NCBI RefSeq assembly: GCF_037126465.1 | Contig: NC_088202.1 | Coordinates: 88,082,160-88,146,159 of the forward strand | DNA length: 64,000 bases | Source: Ornithodoros turicata | Lineage: Eukaryota > Arthropoda > Arachnida > Ixodida > Argasidae | Direction of reading: 5' to 3' | Shown here: positions 33,597-44,310 of the stretch, in pieces | How the letters are laid out: every line of letters begins with the position of its first letter | Position numbering within the stretch: the stretch's first letter is position 1 | Notes under the pieces: model-generated | Database searches by the model: none | Told to the model about the DNA's origin: nothing | Seen by the model: only the letters and a program-made list of their open reading frames with translations | Position numbers and translations under genes: made by a program

Positions 33597-36500
33597 TATT
33601 AGGAGAGAGAAACTGCCTGTTGGTATATAATTTATTTACATCACGGAAGATGCCAAATCTGAAATCACAAACGCATAGAACCTGTATACACACAGGTGCG
33701 CTCGCGTACATGATCCTTCCGGTTCACAACTCGCAGTTTCGAGATGTGTGCGCTGGCAAGGATGCTTAGGGTCCATTTCGACAATTTGGTGTTTGGGCCA
33801 AAAACAACAGAACATGAATGACGATGGAATGAGGTGTTTCACCGCAACAATTGCGATGCCATACCTCAGTGCATGAGCATTAATATATGAGTGGGGTGGC
33901 GATGAAAAAGATGAGATATACATACACGGCACGCACAGACGGCAGAACACATAGCGAATGAAATACTACACATGCGAGGGCGTCGCAATTGTTGGGCTTA
34001 GCATTCCATCCAGTCGACCACGTAGCGCGGTGATGACCCATAGATCACATCTCCGCACTCATGCAAAAGACTTCGAGGTTAGAGGAGAGGGGTCGCTTGG
34101 ACAAAGTTTGTGCATGGCGAGCCCAAAACCGAGCGGAAATAACAGTGTGGGCAAGCATTCAAAATGTGCTGTGAAGAGTAAGAGTCTCTTTCGAGGACCT
34201 CCAGTAAGGTATCGTCACACCGTTATCATAACTGTGAAATTTCTTCGTACGACATTGAGATTTCCCTCTTCTGCCCCTTTAGCCGACGAAAAGAATCGCT
34301 CCCCGGCACTTTCCATCGCTACCGACATATTCGTGATACAGCCCACAACGCCAGGATTTCGGCATTTGTTGGCTAATTCCGGAAATAAGACAGTCCCAAC
34401 ATTTAAAAGAAATAAAGCGGGCTGTAATGAAAGTATTGACTTTCATTGATACAATATGTTGCTGTAATGTAAACTTACGCGTATATCTATTCACATTTTT
34501 TAAAAATACAATATGTCTTCTGTGATTTTTTTTTCTTCCGAAGCAGCTATGTTTGCTGCTATTTAATACATAAATCCAATATAATGTATTGTATGCCGGA
34601 CAGAAAATTGCAATACCCTGTGGAGGGATCCTCAGCAGTACATGTCACACGAAGAGCGTAAGTGCGGTCCCCAAGAAAAGTTTCCCTCTCTTTGTCTCTG
34701 GCTTTTTCACCTCGCAAAAGTCACAGCTTTTCGTATCGGACAGATCTTTCGCCAAGATCGGCCAACGTATGGGCCCGATTTTGGGCCGCGTTGCCAAATA
34801 AGGTCGTTGAACCGATCGCCTCCTTGCCAATAACGCGGCCGTTGACGGCTTCATTCGAATTGCAGTTCCTCCCCCATCGCGCATACGTTATTGGTCCTTA
34901 TTTGTTGGCAACTGTAAATCTTCCCTGGGACTGCGCAACTATGGCGCCACCAATGTGGGGTATAGCTAGTTAGGTCCTTTTTTGGGGATATTTATAGCTG
35001 CTCTTCCGGCTAAACCCTCCCGCTGCTCCAGAACACGCGAATGTTTGCTTGTTTCGCTGAAAAAAAATATGTCGTGTTCAGGTTTGTGTGCTTCGTGTGG
35101 AAGAAGTAAGAATTATGTTCTCGTTCCAAACTAAACGCGGTGTCTCGTTCCATTCAACGCGACCAGCAGGAGAAAAACGAGGCAATCGGAATTGGGTGTG
35201 TGGGGTAGAAGAAGGTTCCTTTGCACACCTCATCTTCAACTTTGGGAGATCTTGCAAAGGCAGATCGCGAGAAGTTATGTGTGTCTTTGTGGGATAGAAC
35301 TGTATTACACCTGTTCTTTCACCTGCACTTTCGAGGTTTCGATGTATATTCCAGGAACTGCTTAAATCAACGCTTCCGTTTGACATGTTTGAAGTACAGT
35401 TTGAGTCAATGTGAGCGATTATGCGTGTTGCTACCGAGTGTCGTCTACACAGTGGATTAGAACCGTATCCCTGTCATGGGGAAAAATCTCGCAATGTCAG
35501 ACGTTCCCACTCATAATGGGTCACGCAGTGCGGATCGTGCTTAAATTTCAGAAGTGGCTACTTTTTAGTGAAACTTTCGGTATCGCTAAATATAAACATC
35601 GCCAAAAGATAATCGATTCAATCGATTAATATATCGATATTTATATCTATATATCGCGTCCTCATCGGTTCTTAGGGACTGAGGGTTTTCTCGTTTTTCC
35701 AGAGAGGGAATTCCCAACATCCGTCGTCTGCTCTTGTCATGTATTCCTGTGTATTCCGTCGAATAAGAGTCAAACTACGCCACTATTTCGCGTGGGGTTA
35801 TCGATACCCTGGTCAGTGGTTGTAGCCTGCTACAAAGTTGCTGGCGTCCTCGACCGCGATCGAACCCCGCATGCTTGTCCAGGTAAGATAATTAAAACGT
35901 GCACAATTCTCGCTTCGTTTAAGACACACTCTCATTCTCCTGACTAGAGTTTGAAGCCAGTCCCATTGCTAGCTTCTTGTAAATGCTCCTCCCAAACTAC
36001 AGTAGTCGTATATTCGATTAGTAACATCCCCACCGTCGAGAGGGCGTACCAGTCTAAGATGCGCTACACGTACGCTTGACGAAAAAAAGAAATTGCTTGT
36101 CCCATCATTTTCCTTTCGTATCCGCATGCTCTCGCCCTCCGAAGTCGTCCTCGCATTTCTGCTTCCAATATTCTTCGCCGAAACATTGCTTCTCTACGAG
36201 TACCATATTCGCTGCCACTTCCTACTGCACACAACGATACACATTTGCCACGGAAAAGCAATAGAGGCCTCGTTGCATATGCACCTCTCGTTCGAGTAAA
36301 CATTGTCCTCCCGCGATACGAGCTCGTCAACAAATATATTACGATGTGCGGTTTCCCCTTTTTATGAGCGGGGCAGCTTCCATATCGACTGTGATATGCG
36401 CGTTGTGTATGCGAGCATCGTCTCGCGCGACTTTAACCGGGCATAAATTTGTATACTAGGACTTTGTAGTCTCGTGCAAACAACACGTTTCAGTTGTCGT

Positions 36501-36886
36501 GTTCTTTTTTTCCTTTCTTTTTCTTTTTGTTGTTGTTGTATTATTATTAGATTGGAAGCGGGACGCTTAGGGAATGGCTAGGAAGGACGTCGCTTATTTG
36601 TTTTACAAAGGAATATATATGCTTCGGGCAGGGACGTCGGAAGTCCCACGCCACAGGGAGAGGGTGAGTTGGAGTTCGAAGAACTGGTACATTAAGAACG
36701 TTCCGCATGAAAAAAGCTAAACAAAAAGAAACTGAGCAAAACGTCGTACGGTATTACACGCGCAGTGCAGGAACACTTGAAATATGCTGCATATGGAAAA
36801 TAGCTTCACCTTACTGCATTTAGTTAATTAGGTGATGGCCTGTCTTTCTCTCGGTGAATGAGATATAACCATATTTAGGTTTGGAA
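33597..36886. other. No supported gene
   Basis: A 163-codon plus frame (33958-34449) and several shorter frames lack motifs. GATCGAACCCC at 35868 looks like an inverted B box, but there is no convincing tRNA fold. Nothing else is assignable. Confidence 0.4.
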
Positions 36887-36891
36887 TGGTT

Positions 36892-37061
36892 GTAGAGGAG
36901 GTGGTGTCCCTCTACATGAGTCCTGACCGGCGATGATGGAATGTCCCAGCGGGCAGATGGTCGTGGCCTCACGCTAGGACGGTGCCGGTAGAACTGCCGT
37001 GCCAGCGCCGTAGCGCGTGGCAGCAGAGGCACGCCTTCGTCATCACACACGGGCCGCCACA
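36892..37061 (-). repeat. 3' LTR of the TRIM-like element
   Basis: 170 bp. On the minus strand it starts TGTGGCGG and ends CCTCTAC. It differs from the other LTR at two positions that I can see (about 98.8% identity). Confidence 0.88.
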
Positions 37062-37839
37062 TCACTCCCCCCCTCAGACGCGGAGCGGTGTAGAGCTAGC
37101 GGTTGGGGTCCGCGTCGATACATGAAGAGGAGGAAGACGGGCGACACGTGGAACAGGGACGACTTGTTCAGAAATCGCAGTAGCAGCAGAATGGTTGGTG
37201 CGGGCAAGCGCTGACCGGGCGGGTTCCAGGGGCGGTGTGAGGGCAGGTATGCCGAAGTAATTCAGAGAGGGGCGACAGAACCGCGACCGGTTCGTGAGCG
37301 CTGGGCTCGTAGTATTGTCGCCAAAGAGACTGCGGGGAGGACCATCGTGAAGCACGGGGAGACCGGGAGTAAAACTCACTGTGGCCTCCGTGCGTGTCCC
37401 CGGTGGAATGTTGGTCCCGGAGCCTCTTGACCGCATCTAGACGAGCTGCCAGTGTTTTGTATGGAAGCCTGGTGGGAAGGCGAGGCGGGCAGGGTTCTTG
37501 GACCGCAAGCGTAGCAGATGCGGGTGGGGCGGTCGACAGCGGCGTACCGCGACCGGTACAGGAGCGTGATGCTCGGGAAGGTGCCGCTGGTGGAAGCCCG
37601 AGGAGTGCCATCACGAAGCGTGTGGCGACGTGACGTGGAGTGTGAGACCATTGCGACGTGAGCTGGGTAGATGGGTACAACCACGGTGTTTCGCGGCCGG
37701 GCTTTGCGATGAGTGGAGCCGCGGTGAATTGACGTCGTCGCCTAGCGGTTCCTCGGTAGAACGTTGCACCGTACCTTCGGAGGTGGACTTGCAGTAATTT
37801 GGGATGGTGCTTGGCCGAATTATGCCGAACATGGTGTTC

Positions 37840-37858
37840 GTTGTTCGGGTCACCAAAC
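37840..37858 (-). promoter_or_regulatory. Primer binding site, tRNA-Trp-like
   Basis: On the minus strand, directly after the 5' LTR, GTT is followed by TGGTGACCCGAAC. Nine bases TGGTGACCC match a tRNA-Trp 3' end complement exactly; the following bases diverge. Confidence 0.5.
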
Positions 37859-38028
37859 GTAGAGGAGGTGGTGTCCCTCTACATGAGTCCTGACCGGCGA
37901 TGATGGAATATCCCAGCGGGCAGATGGTCGTGGCCTCACGCTAGGACGGTGCCGGTAGAACTGCCGTGCCAGCGCCGTAGCGCGTGGCAGCAGAGGCACG
38001 TCTTCGTCATCACACACGGGCCGCCACA
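37859..38028 (-). repeat. 5' LTR of the TRIM-like element
   Basis: 170 bp matching 36892-37061 with two substitutions. It is the upstream LTR because the element reads on the minus strand. Confidence 0.88.
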
Positions 38029-38292
38029 TGGTTTCTGTGTCACAGCGGTAGTGATGCTACTGGTAAATATGGTAATGTTCAGTAAAAATAAAAATAAAAT
38101 AGCGCGCTTAGAAAACGTTACCTGCAGTGGTCAAAATTCATACAGGGGGACGTGTAGATCCTGTAAAAATATGCCCTATAAGTTATAAGAGAGAATATCA
38201 GGCACCCCATCTCTGCGCCTGAGAGGGGGGTATTGCCTGAGCGCCATCGCCTCATCGCCCCTGGCTACCGGGCTGCGACGTCGTCTTATCGC

Positions 38293-38415
38293 GAATAAGG
38301 TAACATTTGGTCGGGTTTGAGGGAAAAAAGGGGCGTAAAGTCCTAGTCTTGTCTACCTCATGTTCTGTCTTATGGCTCTCTTCTCCCTCAAACTCGAGCA
38401 AATATTACCTTATTC
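38293..38415. mobile_element. Short hairpin MITE (GAATAAGG ends)
   Basis: About 123 bp. The left arm GAATAAGGTAACATTTG and the complement of the right arm, GAATAAGGTAATATTTG, match with one change. The pairing continues through a GTTTGAGGGA block. The loop is about 45 bp. No target duplication is seen. Confidence 0.7.
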
Positions 38416-38418
38416 CCA

Positions 38419-38903
38419 CACTCTTAAAAATGAACTTCACCTCATAGCACGCTCCTATCTAACCATTATCTCGAATGATATCGTTATCTGCCCTGGGGGC
38501 TTAATCGCTTCATCGTCGTTACGGTCGTTGTGAGCTGACGAGCGGCGGGAAATTCAAAAAGGCGGGCGCGAAATTCAAAAAGATGGGCACATGACACATT
38601 GCGCGTGACGTATAGCACGCCCTTCACGTATCGCGCGAAGAGCGCCGTGCACGTGTTTTATCACGTGTCCTTCTCGACGAGTGCCCCGCCCCTCGTTAGC
38701 TCCTAACCCGTGCAAGTGATTAAGCCCCCTGATTTGTTGAGAACGGGAGACATACGCCTTTTTTGTGACAATTATGCTGTTCATAAAAGTCATAAAAAAG
38801 GCGTACGCCTCCCATTTTCAACAAATTAGGGCAGGTAACGATATCATTCCAAATGATGGTTGGGTAGGAGTGTGCTATGCGGTGAAGTTCATTTCTAAGA
38901 GTG
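38419..38903. mobile_element. Fold-back MITE with CACTCTTA ends
   Basis: Terminal arms of about 75-85 bp: CACTCTTAAAAATGAACTTC at left and, on the complement, CACTCTTAGAAATGAACTTC at right. Allowing for the nested insertion below, pairing continues through a GTACGCCTTTTTTATGAC block to the centre. The original element was thus a nearly perfect 250-bp palindrome. No clear target duplication. It starts only three bases after the hairpin MITE at 38293-38415. Confidence 0.8.
38493..38731. mobile_element. Nested MITE with GGGGCTTAATC ends
   Basis: The element is 38496-38728 (233 bp). It has inverted ends GGGGCTTAATC / GATTAAGCCCC and a CTG duplication at 38493-38495 and 38729-38731. It interrupts the left arm of the CACTCTTA element, and the intact right arm shows the uninterrupted sequence. 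A 3-bp duplication fits CACTA or PIF/Harbinger transposition. Inside, GAAATTCAAAAAG is repeated directly. Confidence 0.78.
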
Positions 38904-40648
38904 CGTCTACACCCAGCTTGTTTGCATTCTACTTTTATGCCTGTCCGCATTCTAGTGTGAACCCCTTTGAACAAGGATCCGCTTATCATGTACCCCATAG
39001 CCATAAGATAGGATGGGTCGTACTGGGTGCGCTTGAGTACCTAGTTTTATAGTTGAGCACCACAAACAAGTGCTCAGTGAAATTGAAGTACACTGACAAG
39101 CTGCAATTGGGAAGAAGCAAGCTGTGCTTCCCCTGTTGCGAATATCGTCTTCTCGTGCTTCTCGGAACGTGATCGTTTTCCCCCACCCTTCTATTGCGCA
39201 GGCCGAGATTTTTTTCTTTTTTTTTACTCGTCCGATTTTCGTTTGCCCCGTCTGCTTACCTTCGCGAGAAGTTTGCCCTCATCACTATGCGCTCAGACCA
39301 AACCTCATATTGCACACTGTTTGCGCAAGTTCCGTGTAGATCATTCACCCATGCCCCTCACCTGCGTAAACGCTCTCATCTAAAGTCATGCACACTGAAG
39401 CTCCGGAAACGAACATCAGCATTAACGAAACGCGCGACGCCCGTTCTAATCTCTCTGCATTATCTCGGCGCAGTCGACGGAAATAGCAGCTTTAGCGATG
39501 GTAGCAGCCCCGACGTGTGAACGGTCGACTGCGGCGTCACACGTGCATACATCACGGCTGGTCGCTCGCCGCCCAATTACGTACACAAAGGGGTGACGGG
39601 CAATTCAACAAATATGCGCGCTCACTGTACCGCTGTAATAATGCCGCTGTAAATTTTCTAGCGTTTCTTGCCTCTAAAGCGATGTATGTCAGGCTATGTA
39701 CCATGCCTCGTTAACATAGACGGGAACAATGCGTGTTGCGAGAGATCTTGTTAATTCGGAAGAACATAAGGAAGTATTCTTTTCGTACACTCGCTGCCCT
39801 CGCGGCAACATCACACAAAAAGGGCGGCATGGAGGGTGTGCCTCGAAATAAAGTGATCGAAATCTCCGTTGCAAAATAAACTACTGTAAATAAATGTTAT
39901 CTGACTATAAAATGCGCGGTCGGGCGCGGGAAACTGCGAACGGCGCACTAAGATTAACCTGGACATAAAAATGCAAATACCGAACTTTGACTAACCTAAT
40001 AATAAATAAGCTAACCAACGTGCTGCTCCGTCGTGTCCGCCCTGCTAAGCCGAACGGCTGCTAAAATGTGGCTTTCGCGAGCTAAAACGACTTGGACAGA
40101 CATCGAAAACTCGGGAATTCGAGTGGTTAAATAGTGCTGTCGTGTTTTTAAACACGGCATATCATCTTACGAAGCAATCGAGCATTCTCCTCGATTTTCC
40201 TTGTTTCGAGATAATGGATTTCGCAAGCGGGAATATCGAGGTCCTCCCGCTTGGAGTGGACGTACTTTCTAGCAGGCCCTTGCAGAGTAGAAGTACAGTC
40301 GCTGTAGTTGCATAACTGCGGGATAAGTGTCGGGATGAATTATACCTGCTTCGACATTTTCATTCTGGTTTATTTTGTGAAGGAATATAGGATATGCAGG
40401 TCTGGGCTGTGCCATGAATTCCTGTTAAATATAAAAAATGCACACATTCAGTGAGATGCAGTACGTGAGTAAAGTTGATTTCGAGCGCGGCGAGCATACG
40501 ATTAGATTAGATTAGATTGCAATTTGAAAAGAAAAATATGGAGATGGTGGCTCCTACAAAACACACGAGCCGGCTACTCCAAAACACTGAAAAATAAAAA
40601 TAGTACACCTAATAAGTACAACGGGGCGAGAGTGAAAGAGCCTTATAC
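38904..40648. other. No supported gene
   Basis: Unassigned. A short (ATTAG)n run lies at 40501-40518; this is not the arthropod telomere repeat TTAGG. Confidence 0.45.
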
Positions 40649-40802
40649 CAATTATTTTTTTTTATTCCGTGTTAGCGCCGCGTAGAAGCTGTGGCCATGA
40701 GCGGCGTGCAGACGTGGACAGATGGAGATGGGACAGCAGGAAGCAATGGGGGCAGGGTGTTAGTGGGCGTCTTGGGCCGACTTCAGGGGGAACTTTGGTC
40801 GT
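40649..40802 (-). repeat. SINE 3' part, minus strand
   Basis: On the minus strand: core CCCCTGAAGTCGGCCCAAG, the TGCTGTCCCATCTCCATCTG body, GCCGCTCATGGCCACAG, then the tail GGCGCTAACACGGAAT followed by A residues. Same family as 29878-30691. The head and first half are missing. Confidence 0.75.
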
Positions 40803-41039
40803 TATGCCAATAAGAAAATTTATATGAAAAATATGACTTATGAACTTTGTCACAAGTATCTTGGAAGGAATTTGGGACGTAATGTTCTCTATCATTATCT
40901 GATAGCATTGATTTATTGTGACTCTCGCGGCCTCAGTTTCTTTTGCCGCATAGACACATGAGACTAAAGTGGCTGTTGCCACCAGCTTACTTTTCTGCTG
41001 AACTGAAAAACAACAGATATATTCTGATGGTGAAGTGGG

Positions 41040-41455
41040 GAGGTTTTCCACTCTAGGAGTGGAACGCTACCCCATAGCTAGGGGGTCTAATATGAGTGGT
41101 GACAATGATGAGTGATGACGATGATGAGCGATGACGATGAGAGATGACGGGAGTTATCGGAGCGGCGATGGCGATCCTGATCGTGATCGTGATGGTGGGA
41201 ATGTCCGAGAGCGCTGTTGGGATCACAATGAGTCCTTTAGGCCTGTCGCCTAAAAAAAGTCAACTACATGACGTAAGGCGGCACTGGAGTGGGCCGCGGT
41301 GTCCCAAGGGCCGAGGATGCTCGACAAGTTGAAGGGGCGGCAACCAAGGGTGGCAAGCTGTGACTGCAGTGTACGCCTCTCGTTGATATAGGTCTGACAG
41401 CGGAGGAGTATGTGTTCTACGTTGGCAAGTACACCACACTCGTTGCACATAGGGC
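41040..41455 (-). mobile_element. LINE ORF2 C-terminus and 3' end
   Basis: On the minus strand, 41448-41250 encode a Cys-rich LINE terminus with the pattern CNECG...EHILLRC...ERRTLQ, then SSILGPWD. That is the zinc-ribbon-like C-terminal region of I/Jockey/CR1-type ORF2. The 3' untranslated part (down to 41040) contains GGGGTAGCG and runs into (CATCAT)-like repeats, like the plus-strand tail at 23160-23250. All upstream ORF2 (endonuclease, RT) is absent, so this is a dead 5'-truncated copy. Confidence 0.68.
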
Positions 41456-42465
41456 TAGCCGTTCAACGACGACACCAACTGAAGGCTTTGTCTGTGTTCA
41501 TTTTCTTCTCGTATACGACTAATTTGCAAAGTTGCGTAGCTCTCGGCATTATGAAGCATCCGTCCTTGAGAGTATAATGACATCGCATGCTGACGTATAG
41601 CGTTCATTTAGTCACGCACTGCAAATGGACGCTTTGCGATGCGTTTCATGGTTGTAGTTCTCGAAAGTAAAACAAAGAAACCTCATCATGCATACGTCGC
41701 GCAGTGAAGAATGTTCCGTGACTGTTATTATCTTTGACTAAGCCAGGCGCAATTATTCGATCAATCATGTCCCGCATTTTGAGCACCCTCGCTCGCCTAT
41801 AGAAACACACGTACACCACCACCACCACCCATGGAAAAGTTGATGCGGCAGCCTATACGAGGAATGTGGCATATGCAAAGAGTCCGTACCTACCACCATA
41901 ACGCGGATGCAGATAATAAACGTGTTGCATATTCATGCGGGACACTCTGTCCCCCGCGTTTGACAGGCTATCAATTTAGCCATCACGCTGTCCGAGCCGC
42001 AAAGCGAGAGGAACTGGTTTTCGATAGCTGCAGTGATTAGAATAGCACCGTGGCGTCTTCTTTGCATGTGGACATCCTCGTGGGGGCCTTCTTCTGGGGG
42101 CTTCCCCGGTTTCAGGTGCAGCTGCACGTCAGCGTCTCGCTCGAAAGCCTCGTTTTCGCTAAGACGGCGGCGCGGAGCTGGTTTACATATTAAGTACGGT
42201 GGGGGCCTCGCTTTCGGAGAATCGCTCGTCTTGCATTCTAATGAGTGGATGCGTAGTAAATGGTTCGCAGAAAAATGTTGCCGTGTTTCACTCAATTGCA
42301 ATGCGCGAGAGGGGATGCGAGAGTGACGGGGCCGCATTCGTGATCATCCACACCTTCCTCGTGATCTGTGCAGTGTATTCCCTTGTGGTTTGCTGTAGCG
42401 GCCGGCGCGCACTCCTTTGTTTTCTTTCTCATGTTGGTGGGATATAGGGTTTGCTTATTGGGGGG
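41456..42465. other. No supported gene
   Basis: Unassigned; a CCA run lies at 41811-41829. A G tract (42460-42477) marks the start of the next repeat. Confidence 0.45.
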
Positions 42466-42720
42466 GGGGGGGGGGGGATTCGAGCGGTCTCGCTGCCTAG
42501 ATTTGCGGCTAGTTGCTGGAGTCGCTCTTAGGCCTTGTGCGAAAGTCTTTTTTGAAATCGAAGCGAATACAAAACAACTAGGTGGTGGTAAAGTGCTGAA
42601 AGAGCTCGCCGTTGTCGGCCTCACAGAGGTGGGCAACGTCACGACTAACGCTCTTGGGAATTGCGCGTCCTGGGCCGACTTCTAAGGGAACTGTGCCGAC
42701 GTATGTCTGACAGCAAATAG
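42466..42720 (-). repeat. Composite of a MITE-related segment and a SINE body
   Basis: 42478-42520 resembles, in inverse orientation, the middle of the hAT MITE at 49056-49536 (GATTCGAGCGGTCT and GCCTAGATT words). 42586-42720 is a minus-strand SINE body with GTCGTGACGTTGCC, GCCGACAACGGCGAG and core blocks as in 12783-12985. No tRNA head. Confidence 0.5.
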
Positions 42721-43457
42721 AAACCCCAGTCAACGCAACATCGTAAACTTTACGTAGAAAATGTTTTTGCATTCCACAAAGTTAACGTGTAATGAATGAT
42801 AGCTGAGAACGTCGATTTCATGTCGGAAATGTCGCCCCGAAAACAGGTTATATTAACACTGACCAGCTAACGGATATTCAACGTAATTCGCGCGCTGGTT
42901 AAACCTACATACAACGTACCGTAACGTCGACCAGATATGAAAATTTACAGCAAGAACGTAACGTTACTTTTACAATGCCATGAAGCATGAAATTTACGTT
43001 GCTTTGCTGCTACTTGAATGGATGAATTTACGTTGTCTTCCTGCTACCTGAATCGTTAAATTTTCGTTATTTTGTTTCAGCCTAATCCGATAGTTAGAGA
43101 CTAGCTGAACCAAATCCGTAGCGAATAGTTACATGACCGAACCGAACACCCATGTAGCTCATGTACGGATATAAATATGCAACAGCATGTATACGGTGTA
43201 TGTGCATATGGTTCAGAACATGAAGTAGCGCTCCCTTTGTTTTATGCCCTCTATTGTGCCGCTTTCAGACTTACATGTGCAACTTCGAGGTTCGGAAGAA
43301 ACATCGATTCAATTCCGACATAGAATTGCATATTCGATTCGAAATTCAAATCGAACACAAAATTATTCGCTTCGGTGTTCGAAAAATTGGAATATTCGCA
43401 CCGCCATATCAGATTATCCTCAGTAGCCAACACGGATGTTCGCACAGCACTATTCGC
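42721..43457. other. No supported gene; short tandem repeat
   Basis: A 33-36-bp unit beginning GAAATTTACGTT / GAATTTACGTT is repeated about 2.3 times (42989-43070). 43260-43410 is rich in TTCGAA-type words. Nothing coding. Confidence 0.5.
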
Positions 43458-43860
43458 TTAAAGAGGTTGGGACACTTTCATACATGTGGTTCATTACACC
43501 ATTGACGCATTGTATTGCACGCCAGAATACTGAGGAAAAAAGAACTATTCTTCTACGTGTCATACTTAGCGAGATACAAGCACCCAAACACACTTCCAAG
43601 CAAGCGCAGACGTCAGAGATCTCCGCGCAGAGTTGCCATTGGCAGCCGTAAACACGTGACTTCTCATGCGCTGCCTCACTGGCGGCGGCGGAGCCTGTGA
43701 TGTCAGAGCCGCGTGAGTTTCGGTATTCGTAGTGCCCATTTTCTCCTCTTCTATTGCCCTCTCCACTGTGAAACTTTCAATGCAAGTCCAGATAAGTGCG
43801 AAAAGCCATCTTTTACGTTTATCTGGGACGACCTGTGATGACCTGTCGCAACCCCTTTAA
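43458..43860. mobile_element. TTAA-flanked MITE
   Basis: TTAA lies at 43458-43461 and 43857-43860. Inside it the ends AGAGGTTGGGACA and (complement) AGGGGTTGCGACA match at 11 of 13 positions. A TTAA target is the piggyBac signature, though Kolobok also uses it. No transposase. Confidence 0.55.
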
Positions 43861-43888
43861 TAAACATATTTTTCTTTATACACATATA

Positions 43889-43922
43889 CCCCCCCCCCCC
43901 CCCCCCCCCCCCACACACACAC
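43889..43922. repeat. Poly-C tract followed by (AC)n
   Basis: 24 C residues, then five AC units. Confidence 0.9.
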
Positions 43923-44310
43923 ACTCTATTCGCTATCCGTGCTGGCGGAAATGCTTCGAAAATGTTTCGCGCGCATGTGTATATTGTTTCCTGCGTTTTA
44001 TATGCAAACAAATTTGCTGGTGTACTTCCTGCATTCGTAATAATAAGGGGCACCTTCCTTGACTAGATTTCCTGTGAAACAGGGTATACGTAACGTGACG
44101 GTATTCCGGTTGCCACAGAAACCGGGTAAGGGAGCAAGGCCGTTCTTTCTTGTCTAGTGACACACACTTCATTGCAGATGTGTAATATTACTGCTTTCTC
44201 TCTTTTCATGCTGCATTGGATACCGCACTGGGAAACCGTAAGTATGGTGTTGCCCGTTAATAGAAAATTATTCGCGGATATTTTTATTTTGTTTTCTCGC
44301 ACTTGTTATA

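Larger units (their letters stand above)
36887..38033 (-). mobile_element. TRIM-like LTR element (deleted gypsy), minus strand
   Basis: The element is 36892-38028 (1137 bp): two 170-bp LTRs around about 800 bp. A perfect 5-bp target duplication TGGTT lies at 36887-36891 and 38029-38033. On the minus strand a tRNA-Trp-like primer site follows the 5' LTR, and a polypurine tract (GAGGGGGGGAG, 37063-37073) precedes the 3' LTR. The interior has no protease, RT or integrase motif. The size fits a terminal-repeat retrotransposon in miniature, presumably derived from a gypsy element of the CsRn1 kind, which use tRNA-Trp (inference). It would depend on enzymes from a full-length relative. Confidence 0.85.

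Noticed and set aside
33958..34449. 163-codon plus-strand frame
   Set aside because: No domain; overlapping minus-strand frames are equally open.
35815..35890. tRNA or SINE head on the minus strand
   Set aside because: Only an inverted B-box-like GGTTCGATC; no A box or body found.
40501..40518. Telomere-like repeat
   Set aside because: The unit is ATTAG, not the arthropod TTAGG, and there are only about three copies.
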